Of a stretch of DNA of 64,000 bases, positions 12,201 to 23,400 are shown one piece after another. Under the pieces are notes generated by a model. That model saw only the letters and a list, made by a program, of their open reading frames with translations. It had not been told where the DNA came from and did no database searches. This DNA is from Monarcha castaneiventris obscurior (taxonomy: Eukaryota > Chordata > Aves > Passeriformes > Monarchidae): the NCBI GenBank assembly GCA_026261815.1, contig JAMPIT010000417.1, forward strand, positions 1,893,501 to 1,957,500, read 5' to 3'. How positions within the stretch are numbered: the stretch's first letter is position 1; the number at the start of each line of letters is the position of its first letter. The position numbers were made by a program, and so were the translations under genes.

Positions 12201-13379
12201 AGAAGGCTGTAACTTGCTGAAAGGTGTTTTGATGTCCCCTATGAACCCTGTAGCTCATGTGTATGATCAGCCCATGTTGTAAAACTGAGAAGGTGCACTG
12301 AGTTTTGAGAACATTACTGTTGGCCTGTAAACCATTTATCTATAATGAGCAGCACAATTCGCATGGGTTGGGGGGCATCCCAGTTCCCCAGCAGTTGAAT
12401 AATCTGTGTAATTCAGTCAAGAGTTTAAATTGTCTCATGATCTTTTTAAGTCATCATATTAAAAACCCAACAAATACAGATCTGAAGCACGCACATACAC
12501 CCAGACAAGTCAGCCTAAACTTCCGAATAACCCAGTAATTTCTTGCCCAGTATTTATAAAATGACAGCAAAGACCGTGTTTTTAAGACTCTCCCTTTTTT
12601 ATGACCATTATACAGCAAGGTAATTGAGGACAGCTGAGGTCATAGTTCTATAACTGAGTTCCCAGCCCTGACAACAGAAACTGGTGTCTGATCTTTAGTT
12701 CACAGTAAGGTTTTTACCCTCATTTCCACCCACCACCACTGTTATAAAATTCCTCTAATGTGTGTTGGCTGCTCATTTTTCTTAACCTTTGGAGGCTGTA
12801 ACGTGGTTCCTTCACAAGGCTGAACTCTTTAGTCTGCCAAGAAAGAAGGCCTGTGGTACAAGGTAGCTCAAATAATTTAGGATCAAAAACTAAACAGAAG
12901 ACCTACAAGCTTAGTGTTTGCTAGATTTTTCCTTATATGACTACTGAATTCCACTACCATAAAAGTTTTCTTAAAAGCCTGAACTATTTGAGGATGCAGA
13001 GCAAAAATAATTGAAAAAAGAGAGATGAAATATGTTGAGGACAACAACATGCTAACCTTATCGAACAAGTCCAGTCAGGTATAGTGAATCACAGATGTGC
13101 TTGAAATGGACTTTATTTTACTAGCACCTGGGTAACGATACCAACAGATGTGAAACCTTGGGGTTTGGCTACTGGGATGACTAATACCAATAAATCAGTG
13201 CAGCAAAGTAGGTCACAGGGTCCCCACCTCACCTGCTGCTCTCAGAGTCACAAGAGGCTGACTCTTTTGCTATGATTTCACATGGTAGTTGGCACTTGAA
13301 ATTATTTCTTTATTTCAAACAACTCTCTTACATTTTATACAGAGTTTATTTTCCCAACATTTTAGTCAGTTGATTCAGG
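12201..13379. other. Non-genic sequence
   Basis: Unique AT-rich sequence. I see nothing that supports a gene or a repeat here. Confidence 0.45.
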
Positions 13380-13910
13380 TGCACAACAAATGGTCCCTGG
13401 ATTTACACTGATAAGCAGAAGAGCCTTAATTAAAATGCCAGTTAAAATGGTAGCACAATTACAGGGACAATTTTCTCTGAGCAATGGGCATTCACAACCA
13501 AATGTAATGATTAAATTTCTGCCAAAATGTTCTTTATTTTGAACTACTGCTAGTCAGCAAAGTAGTTGGAATGCATAAATTAGACCCCCAGAAAATAATA
13601 TTCTGGACAAAGAGTTAATCTAGTGGCAACTAGAATTTTGAATGGATTTATCATTTCCCCATTTTGTGGAATTTAATAAAAATGCCACCACAGATAATAG
13701 ACCATAAATAGAACTTAGGTTTTTCTATTCAGTTAGCATTGCCTCATCTAAGGCAAACTACTTGTGTCAAAGAAAGATCTTAATTAATTTCCAGTGTGCC
13801 AATAACCCAAGTAATAACAATGCAGAAGAAAAATTGTTATAGACTGCAAAATAAGAACTGTTTATTACTTTATGCAGTTGTTTGCAATGTTTCTGTAATC
13901 CTAGCTGGTC
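13380..13910. promoter_or_regulatory. Possible conserved non-coding element (appearance only)
   Basis: The block is AT-rich but non-repetitive, lacks long open frames, and is dense in homeodomain-type cores (TTAATTAAAA, AATGATTAAATT, TTAATTAATTTCC) and CAAT or ATAAA words. This is the texture often seen in deeply conserved vertebrate enhancers within gene deserts. It is an inference from appearance: motif cores this short occur frequently by chance in AT-rich DNA. No transposon signature is visible. Confidence 0.2.
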
Positions 13911-16900
13911 TTTATCCACTGCAGTGGGAAATCCAATGCATCATAGTGCAATGACCAAATGAAGTGCTACTTCAGACAATTCAGCTGTGCTCCTACTCAA
14001 GAAGAGCATTGCAAAAGGCATTGTGCAACTCACTGAATACCACATAAACACCTGGCATGCTGCTCCAAATCTGTTAGCCATGGACCCAGCTGCACCTCCA
14101 GGAGCATTTTCCAGCAATTCCATGTTTCAGTAGCCCACATATGAGATGCCTGAGGTCTGTCCTGAGCATACCTGAAAGCCACAGCGCATGAGCCCACAAA
14201 CAGCTAACCCCACGAGGGTGCCTCATGCTGCTGCTCATGCTCACAGCACCCCTTCTTCCTGGCCTGCCCTCAAAGCTGCACAGATACCATTGCACTCTCC
14301 AGATATTGCTGTTACCCATTAGCACCATCAGTTCACCTCAAAAAACCAAGTGCAGGATAGAACTCAGGCTTCGTATGGTTGGTAATTTTTATTTTGGGTA
14401 CACACCACCTTTTATCCTTCCAATTCATTGAAAAAGTCTAATTTTTGACTATTATTACAGCATCTTGTACTGCACATTAACATCATGCTAATGATACAAA
14501 TGTCACACCTGTCTAAATGCTGTCATTATAAATCCATGTCAGCACTCACTGGTTGAAAATATATAAATAAATAGTTACATAGACAAACACTGAAATTTTG
14601 AAAGCCATTCATGACTTTGCCTAAGTTAGACAGTGCTGGTGGTGTGGAGAATCTGGCACTCAGATTTGCAGTCAGACATTAGGGACCACACTGCCCCAGC
14701 CTTCAGCAGCAGTAAAGCAGTTTATTGAATCAGAACTGCAGAATGCTAACTTGAAAATTAACTTGATGGAAACCTGCCCATTAAAACCCGCAAATGGCAT
14801 ATGGTCACAGCTTCAGCACTATTGCCACCTACAGAAACTCCTCTTATCCTTCATTACAGAAAAGTGAAAGGGAAAAAAAAAAGCTATGAAACATGCTGTC
14901 CTAGCACTACACTCTGATAAATTCAATCACTACCATGTAATTCACTGAAGATTAACATCAGCTCTCTGGGTAAAAGCTACAGCTGAACATCTACTTGCTT
15001 GAATGCAGAAAAAATGTTAATAAATTCAGTGGTAGAAAGGCTAAAAGTATAAATTCTGCTTAGTTAGGGAAAAAAAAAAGACTTGCCCTATATGATCAGG
15101 CACTATCTTAGGTATTTTCTGCAGAAGGTAAAAAACTGTAGAGGACGTGCTCACTGGTAGAGCCCAGGCAATGAAGCATGCCAGTGTTCAGGTTTGTCTG
15201 GGGCAGCAAAAACCCTGTAGCCAAAGCTAGCTCAGGTCTTTGCTGAATGGCAGGTTAGTGGCTTTGGTGAGCCCATGCTGCAGCTGAGAACACAAAATGA
15301 GAGGATGTGGTTGTCTCTCTTTGCTGCCCCCTGCTTAAGACAGGGAGCAATGGCCTTCAGTTTTTTAAGGTTACAGTGAGAAGTGACTTCCGAGCAACCT
15401 CTCTAAGGTTTTCCTCTTCATTTTGAAACGTACTTTTTTTTCTTTAAAAAACAAATGGTAATTTTATCATCGTTTTTAGTGGTGACTACAATACTTGCTG
15501 CTCAGACTGACCATCACCTATGAATGAGTCAATTGCAAATGTTCCCAAATGAAGTACTTAAGCTTATTTTAATTTTTATTTTAGTTACTTGCACTACAAT
15601 TTCCCCACAAAAAAAAAAAAAAAAAAGGAGCTGTAAGTGCTAACCATTTTGAGAAAAACCAAAGAAACCAAATTATTAGCAAAATAGTCAAAATAATGAA
15701 ATAAACTGCTTTTGGCACATTTTAGTCCTACCAAGCACACCACTGAATAGCGCTGAAAGCATTAGGACACCATGGTGTATGAGCATGGGTGTGGCACACA
15801 AGATCTCAGAAAACAAAATAATGTAATGGCCTCAATTTAAAAATAAAAAATACTAAAAACAAGGATCTGATTTTAATAGTGTTTCCCAGTTTTACCAAGG
15901 TGAATGGGTACAAGTACTGACAAAAAGATGAGTGTTGTTGTCTGGAAAGGTGAATAATAGCACAGCCACAGATTTATCTTCACTGCTGCCCCACATCACG
16001 TTAACAGTCTATATATTCACAGCATTTCTGGCAGAGCTAAATCGCTGCAACTAATAATTCAGCTATAGCTGAGGCTTGTAATTATTTCAGAATCAGGAAG
16101 CCATAATATACCCACTCTGAAAACACAATTATTTAGTATGTGCATGAATACAAATGATGTTGATATATCTTGGTCTTTCATATTAATGGATCACTTCAAT
16201 CCAAATGTGGATATTTCTTTTGGCATGCCTTTCGTCATGCTTATGTGCATAAAAAATTATGAGTTGATAAATGAAACACAGACACCACTGAAATACAACA
16301 TACCAGATAAACCCAACTGGATGTGAAACTCCATGGAATAAGGTATAAACCAGGCATAAATTACTACCCTGGACATCTCCAAAATCCTATCTATTCAAGA
16401 GAAGCAGGTTCACACTACACAAAGAGAAATTACAGAAATTCTTTGCTAGAAATACCTTTTTTTCAGTGTTCTATTTCTGTGGTAAATGCCAAGTTTGAAC
16501 TTTACCAGGCTCAGGACCCTTTACTAGATTTCAAAAAGGTAGTGAAAACACTATTTTCTTTTCCTCATTTTCTCACACTTTCATTTGACAACATTTATGC
16601 ACAATTGAGTTCTAGCTGTGTCTCCTTGTTGTATGGGGGTCTTTCCATGGCAAAACAAAGAACAGGTTGTATTTCAACAGTTGAACTAGGGAGAAAGAAA
16701 AACAACAGGAAAAAATTATTTATGCAAGCTTCATCCTTGAAGCAATTACCTGTGTTTCTGTATTTAACTATATTTAACTTAATGATATCTAATTAATCAG
16801 ATATTTCTACTGAGTAGTCAGGAAATGTCTCAGAGCACAAAACATACAGCATTTGAACAGATACAAGCAGCATGAAAAGCACCCATCTGAAATCAGAAGA

Positions 16901-17044
16901 TGCTCACAAACCACTGTGAATCTCACAGCTGGGATAGCAGACCAGCTAAAGTGGACCAGCATTACAACCAAAACAGCTATTGACCATTTCATCCCTGGAA
17001 AATAACATCTTCCTAATTCCTTCTTAGACTTAAAGATGGCAGGT
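13911..17044. other. Non-genic sequence
   Basis: No gene recognised. A slightly GC-richer patch lies at about 14080-14340. A run of 19 A lies at 15609-15627. The longest open frame outside CR1 in the window is here, at 16323-16796 plus strand (157 codons). It has no recognisable motif, its composition matches the AT-rich surroundings, and its length is within chance expectation for 64 kb. Confidence 0.5.
15609..15627. repeat. Poly(A) homopolymer tract, 19 bases
   Basis: An uninterrupted run of 19 A is visible after TTCCCCAC. No body of a poly(A)-tailed retroposon is recognisable on the upstream side, and CR1 does not end in poly(A). I therefore treat it as a simple repeat. Confidence 0.8.
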
Positions 17045-17263
17045 TTTGATAAGATATTAGGAAGAAATTCTTTACTGTGAGGGTGGTGAGACACTGGAAC
17101 AGGTTGCCCAGAGAAGCTGTGGACTCCCCATCCCTGGAAGAGACCAGGCTGGATGAGGCTCTGAGAAACCTGGTCTAATACACGATGTCCCTGCCCATGG
17201 CAGGAGGATTGGATAGAACCAGATGATTTTTAAGATCTCTTCCAACCCAAACCATTCTGTGAA
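17045..17263 (+). mobile_element. CR1 LINE fragment, 3' part, forward orientation
   Basis: The sequence follows the CR1 ORF2 end and 3' UTR in the forward direction. It begins around ATATTAGGAAGAAATTC, continues with GGTGGTGAGACACTGGAACA and GGTTGCCCAGAGAAGCTGTG, and carries the internal block CCCTGCCCATGGCAGGAGG. It ends with CTTCCAACCCAAACCATTCT then GTGA. The copy is strongly 5' truncated (about 220 bases kept) and has only one ATTCTGTGA unit at its 3' end. It has many substitutions and contains in-frame stops, so it is a fossil. Its body differs in subfamily-type positions from the copies at 29.2, 39.8 and 49.2 kb, which implies a different CR1 lineage. I do not name the subfamily. Confidence 0.92.
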
Positions 17264-18154
17264 CTTTCTGAACTGGTATGAAGGCACTGACCGAGAAACT
17301 GTGTGTTAAAAGAGTCACAGCTTCTGTCCTCTGCACCTCAAGAGAGGGCCCATGCAACAGGAGGGAGGGATGGGGAGAACCGCTGGGAGCCGAGGGTTGT
17401 GCTGACAGTGCCACCAGCTGGAAGGTCTGAGACCATAGCACAGGAAAGGCCCAGCACTTCAAAAACAAGTGAAAAAGCCCTTTTAATGTGCCCCCTTGGA
17501 GACCAAGCAAGAAGCTGCAGCTTTTATCCAAGGAACTCCAAGGTTCTCCCCCACAGATCTAACATATATTAGTTTTGGCTTTGATATAAATACACATAAG
17601 AGAAACAACCAATGTATCTTCAGATGCTGAATAATCCAAGTTAATAAATCCACATTGTTCAAGTAGTAATATCTCCAGTGGTGTTTAGAGGCTTATGCTA
17701 GTACAGTGACTCTTTTTCATCACACACGTGGGAGATTTTGGCATTTTTTCCTATGGGAAAGAACAATATTTTTTTTTGCAAAGAACTAATATATTCATAA
17801 ACACACTAGAAAAAGTCTGATTTCACTAAACTAAGCAAGAGTTTTGACTTTGAGTTACACTTCCACCCATTTTCCCTGGTACTGTAATAGGGATTTTCCT
17901 TATCTTTTATGCAGATAAAATCTGACCTGTGGCCTGTGTCATCATGAAAGGAAAGCAGAAGTGCTGTAAAATTTTGCTAGAAGTTTTACTTCCATGTTTG
18001 TCCAAAACTGTAAAGTGTTTAACCTTTAAAAATCCTTTTGACTATAAATGTGAAGTGGAAACAGTACATTCACTTGGAGTATGCACATTTTTTGACTGAA
18101 CATTTTTTACAGATAGTGTCTGAGTTGTATCAATTTTTTAATGGGAGTACAGTG
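17264..18154. other. Non-genic sequence
   Basis: The first 300 bases are moderately GC-rich with overlapping open frames on both strands (89 codons plus, 118 codons minus). None is recognisable. The remainder is AT-rich unique sequence. Confidence 0.45.
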
Positions 18155-18211
18155 TTTTGGGTACAACACTGCAAAGTCTGAGTTCTTTTTGGGGACAACA
18201 CTGCAAAGCCT
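18155..18211. repeat. Imperfect tandem duplication, about 31-bp period
   Basis: Two copies of a block containing ACAACACTGCAAAG (18163-18176 and 18194-18207) lie 31 bases apart. Each is preceded by a T-rich, G-rich leader (TTTTGGGT and TTTTTGGGG). The similarity covers about 25 of the 31 bases. This is a local duplication with no link to a known mobile element. Confidence 0.75.
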
Positions 18212-18498
18212 ATTCAGGGGCTTTAGTCCTACCATCAAAATAACTTGAGTATTTTTAAGAATTTAGCCCTTAACTGCTTAAGTATAAAACTCTCTCAGAT
18301 TATCCGTTTAATTCATTGGGAATTAAAGCTCTGACTCATTAGTAGATATAGGTGGGCTTAGGAAAGCTTAAAATCATTTTCTGTTCCAACAATCTGCCCA
18401 TTTAAATGCCTGTCTCCCTCTTCACAGGACTGGATCAGCTTCTAGTGAAGATGATGCTGTATCACTGTGGAATATTAATGTAAATTGGCATCAGTTCT

Positions 18499-18560
18499 GG
18501 CCTTTCCTAGCAATAATTTGGCCTTTCCTAACAATGATTTGGTCTTTCCAGCTATGATTT
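18499..18560. repeat. Minisatellite-like tandem repeat, three 20-21-bp units
   Basis: Three consecutive units occupy 18499-18519, 18520-18540 and 18541-18560. Each begins GGCCTTTCC or GGTCTTTCC and ends with ATTT. Units one and two differ at two positions. The third is one base shorter and more diverged. The array has a clean head-to-tail phase, pointing to replication slippage or unequal exchange. Confidence 0.85.
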
Positions 18561-18849
18561 AAGCAGATCTGCAACTGGTCTATGATTAGTCAAGCAATCC
18601 TAGCAGCAGGGGCAGAAATCTTCGAAGAACACAGTAAAAAGCTTAGGGCAAGAATTGCTACAGCAGATTTAACATAAGCTGTCCTTATTTATGAGCCAAA
18701 ATTTTTGAGCACTGAAATAGGAACCGGAGTTCAAATGCCATTAACAGACTCTCTTCAGTGTCTTCTTTTAAAGAAGAGTATTAAGAACAGGTGATAAAAA
18801 GCTAACTGCATCTTGTTGGCAAATGCAGACATGACCTGTACTTTTAATT
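18561..18849. other. Non-genic sequence
   Basis: Unique sequence after the small tandem array. No feature seen. Confidence 0.4.
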
Positions 18850-19150
18850 CACTGCTGTTTGTTTTACAGCAGGTCATTATTCTCATTAATTGCTAAGCTG
18901 CTGGCAGATTCCTTGACATTTTGGATGAAAGATCAACCTGGATTTAATAAAGTGATCGAGAGGAAAGAGGTTATAATTCTTTTGCTTAAAAGTCTGCCAA
19001 AGCAATGGCATTGTGCAAACTGACATAATGACAGGCAGCAGCTTATTGATACAGCAGTCCATTTTTTAATCAGGGTGACATAATACAGCTATTGTCTGGC
19101 ATGACATATAATTGCATCATATGTGCATGACCAAGATTTACAGAAAATCC
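18850..19150. promoter_or_regulatory. Possible conserved non-coding element (appearance only)
   Basis: This block is non-repetitive, without long open frames, and dense in motif-like words such as TCATTAATTGCTAAG, GGATTTAATAAAG, TGACATAATGACAGG, TTTTTTAATCAGG and ATAATTGCATCATATGTGC, which looks like an octamer or POU-type plus E-box cluster. Such clusters are typical of vertebrate developmental enhancers. The assignment rests on appearance alone, without any alignment. Confidence 0.22.
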
Positions 19151-20120
19151 AGCAGTATCCTCTCCTGATTCCTCCTACCTAGAAGTTCAAGGTGGGCAAG
19201 GTAGGCAGGAAGGTGTGAGAGGTACACAGGTATGTTTTCATCCGTGAACAAAGAAATTCTATTATTGGCTTTAAGTGTACATCTAGCAGCACTGCCTGTG
19301 ATACAAAGACATTTAGGTTCATGGGGTTCTAGCTTTCCTTTGTAATTCAGAACTACTAAGAAGTTTGACTAGTATCGGATCTGAGCATACAGATACACTT
19401 TTCCAGAGGCACTCATAGGAACAGCCTTGGACATGTGAGCAATGATTGTTTTTTTACAGGCAATTTATCCTGGAGAAATATGAACAACTCTTGTTTACTC
19501 TAAAGTACACATCACATGGCAGAAACATCAGGCAATAGACACTTAGGCTGAACTGTAAAAACAACCTGGCAGGAGGATGAAAGGAATAATGGTAATGGGC
19601 TCTGCTCCAACTTTGGGCAGGGAAAGTTGGAGCAGGAATTTTGCTTATGAATGCTGAAACATTTAAGTACATGCAAGAAAAAGGAAATAGGAAAATACCC
19701 CAAACTCCTTCTGATATTAGGTGCTTCCAGTGTGACCCCCTCAAAAAGTGAAGTTTTGCTAAACCAAGTAACTGGATTCTGCCAGGCTGCAGAAGTATCA
19801 TCAATCACATGTTGCTATAGGTAACTGAGTATTTCTAGAAAATTAAATTTAAAAGGCAGCCTAGTAGATTGATAGATTCAAAAGCCTAATGACATTCACA
19901 CTGGAGTATATTATAAAATTTGGGAACTGAGAAGGATTTGGTAGAAATATCTCCTAAAATTGTACATTTGAAAGTGCAGCGAGATACATTAGGAATTAGC
20001 AAGGCATGAAATTGTCTCACAAAGGAAATCACTTCTATTAAACACAGTGATAAACAACACAGGAAAATTACAGATAATGATCAGCATTTTTGTGCTACTT
20101 TCCACAGACTGTTCTGTCAC
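19151..20120. other. Non-genic sequence
   Basis: Overlapping minus-strand open frames of 116 and 98 codons at 19454-19808 have no recognisable domain. I see no repeat. Confidence 0.45.
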
Positions 20121-20433
20121 TCATTCTGAGTAAATGAATAAGGAACTTGTCTCCAGCCAGTGAAACCAAGAATAAGGAAAATCCTGTGTTATCCTAGTTC
20201 GCTGTGTCTTGACAAATGCCGAGATGAAGCACATGCCATTGCGGGGTATATCTGAACTGACAAAGAAGGTACTTTCATTGGAGAAAGGCTGTCCCGTGTC
20301 TGTGGTACCTGCAAAGGGTGACCCATTGCCTGAGCAGTCAATCAGGTCCCTTTTCCACCAGTAGAGAAAGTCTCCTGCTGAGTATGGCATACACTGTTTT
20401 TTAAACTTCCACCCCTGCTTACTGAGTAGGGCC
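20121..20433 (-). other. Unassigned open frame, about 104 codons including sequence upstream of its first ATG
   Basis: On the minus strand a frame runs open from about 20433, with an ATG at 20388-20390, to a TGA stop at 20121-20123. The predicted peptide has mixed composition, including YSAGDFLYWWKRDLIDCSGN and QPFSNESTFFVSSDIPRNGM. It contains several tryptophans and cysteines, unlike most chance frames in AT-rich DNA. I do not recognise a family. There is no clear upstream acceptor or promoter. It could be a decayed coding exon, a remnant of an old element or a chance frame; its length alone is not significant. Confidence 0.15.
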
Positions 20434-23400
20434 CTCAGCCCTCAACTGCTTGATATGGGACAATTATTCTGGTAAAGTGGGGACTTACTACATTAACTGT
20501 GTGCAGTGGTTTTCAGGATAAAGTCTAGGAACATCTGAGCTACTGAGACAGATGAGACTGAACTCAATTCACTGTCAAGAGTTAATAAGTGGGTCAGATG
20601 AAAGCATATAGCAAGTTACACACAGTCATAACTGGAAAATTATTCTCTATGTAAAGTTTAGAATAAAAGCTTGATTTAGTTTCATTTGGGACAGTGGAAT
20701 TTTTTAGGCCAGAACTATTGTTAAATAATGCTAATTAGTCATTAAAAAGCACACTACACCTGCAAACAGCTCTTCAATAGTTAGATACAGTGAACATTTC
20801 TACTCAATATCCTTGTGTTATCTGCATTAGCCTCATATTTTAGCACTGGAAATTGAGGTCTTTAGATGAGACACCCCAAATTACAGACAATTATCTTATT
20901 TTCAGATGGATTATCAATAGGCATGTGATGAGTCAATGACAAAATTCTGCTGCAAGTCTTAGAGTCTGCGACTTGGGTTCTTCTCTAGTAAAAACTCCCT
21001 CCAAGGCATGAGGAAAGGCAGAAGTAAGTAGGCAAAATAGACTGATAGATTTTAGCTGATCTGCAGAAGGCTGAAGTCTACAAAGCAGTCCTTTGCAAAC
21101 AGAGCATTTGTAAGGCTCCTCACTCAGATGTCAAAACTCTTACATAAACAAAGGGATTTCCTTCCTTTACCTGAACTGCACAAAAAAAAAAAAAAAAAAA
21201 TAGATGGAGATTTGTGGGGAGCTGAAAGATTACCTTCACCAGTCCTATCTGATCCATCCTTCAGAACAGCCAAATGGCTACTACAAGGGGTTCCACAGTA
21301 GCTAAACTTGCCTTCAGCCTCTTTTCTATTGTTTCCTCAGGAATCATAAACCCATGAACCCCCTGGCCATCTCCAGCTACTTTTGTGCCATATGCTGGGG
21401 ATTGCTGGTGCAAGAGGAAGGTTTAACACCAGAGTGGCCCAGTGTCACCTGCTAACAAAACTCTGACACGTACGCAAAGCACCTCTCTCATGTAGATCAC
21501 CATGGCACATTGAGGCATGAATTATTCTAGTAATAACTGGAATCTGCATTGCTGAAATGTCTGTTGTCACCAGGATACCAATTGCCTGAATCTTTAAATT
21601 AGGCATGGATATGGAGAGGAACAGCATCCTTCACCTGAACGTAGTATCCCAGGTTTTCCCAGTATCTTCATCTGATGAAAGCCATACATGAGTATTTGCC
21701 CTTCTAGCAAAATAACCAGCCTCAAGGAGCGTTGGCTTGCACTCAACATGAACAAATCAAAACCACAAGGAGTTATACCAAAGTATTTTCCCATTTTTTC
21801 AAGGGAAACAAACACACAAATTGTTACACAAATGTCATTGGCTATACCTATTTTTGAGCAAAACTTAGAGAATACGGAGACAACTTTGCCAGACCCTTTC
21901 AAAACAATCCATGTCAGATAAAACATCAAAAATAAACAGTTACCTGTAACAGATTTGGTATAGGATTCCTCGTTTTACCTGAAGACACCGAATTTTTTGA
22001 GAAAAAGCCACTTTCCTTCAGACTGATAAATCTCCCATTATTTTGCCCAATTCTCCCCTTTTCCCTTTGACTTTCTTTAATCTTCTGAAATTTAACTGTC
22101 TTCTCCAAGGATTCCTACTGGTTCCAGTATGAAGAACAGACAATTCACCATAAAAATATCTTCCAGGCATATACTAAATATGATACCTCCTTCAAATCAC
22201 AGCAGAGGTCCAGATCTTCTCAGTTTCTTGGTAATATTAACACTTTAATCACTCTACCCATTTAGTAGCTTTGAAAAAAGAAAAAAAGAACTACCAAAAA
22301 CAAGTAACATCTGAGCAGGCACATCTGACAGAACAGAAGCAGGAGAAGACAATGATCAGCGTCTTCCTTTCAAGCCCTTTTTTGCATGTCAAGTGCAGTT
22401 TGTGCCTCATCTCCTTGACATGCTTCCCTCTAGCCAGCCCACTTCCACAAGCACCACACAGTAGCTGGTTGTTGGCACACAGAGTGTTGACAGAGAGTCG
22501 TAGGAACAGCACATACCTTGTGCATAAGTGAGAGAGCTGGTACGTAGCAAAAGTGTCATCGGGGTGGGGAAATCAAACTTTCCGAATAGTCAACACATCT
22601 GGCTCTACATGCTCATTTCGCAACTTCTCCTAGTTGCAGAACACAGCTTGTAGACTCCACATGCCTGATAGACCAAAGAGCACATCATAAGCAAAACGCC
22701 TAAACTGACAGATACCTGGTTGTTGGGGCTGGGTTTTTTAGTACGTGTCACTAAGTCTTAGCTTGGTTGATTGAAGAGAGTATATTTGAGTTCTGCGCAC
22801 AGTGCTGACAATTTCCACTCGTATGCATGTAAATAAAGAAGTGAGACTGTAATACCAATGAAGGAAATGGCTTTATCGCACACATGCTCTTTAGGCCACT
22901 GCCTTCACATTTCCCCCAGGGTAGGAGCACTCTGCACAGCATTAGACTACAGAGAAGAGGCTTAGCAATGTGTCAGGCTAAGTAACTCATAAGGTGAAAA
23001 TGTCAGGATCCTCAAGAACTGGATCTAGACTGAAGTTCAGCATCAAAGGCTGTAACAGAGTTCTTGCATATAATTATAATGCTAGAGTAGAGAGATTGCA
23101 TGAGTTTCTAATATATGCCATTCCTCATCCTTACTCTAATGACTTTTCAGCAGAATACAGGCTCTGTGTTCTTTTCAGCTCCTGAAACGTGTCATTCAAA
23201 TGATGCACAGATCTTTCTTGGGATAAAATACTCAGGTTTTTAAAATCAGATAAGAATATTCACAGCCTATTTAAATCATATTAGGAAATACCAATTCCAA
23301 ATGGGATGCAAACATGGAAACTAAAAAGACAACAACCTTCTCATTTATTTCTGTGGAATGCAAGAGTAATTACGCTTTTGACATTTTCTCTAATCAATCA

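Noticed and set aside
15609..15627. Poly(A) tail of a processed pseudogene
   Set aside because: No recognisable gene-derived sequence precedes the A-run on the appropriate side.
16323..16796. Longest non-CR1 open frame (157 codons, plus strand)
   Set aside because: Composition equals the AT-rich background, no recognisable domain, no clear splice context, and length is about what chance gives for six frames of 64 kb.
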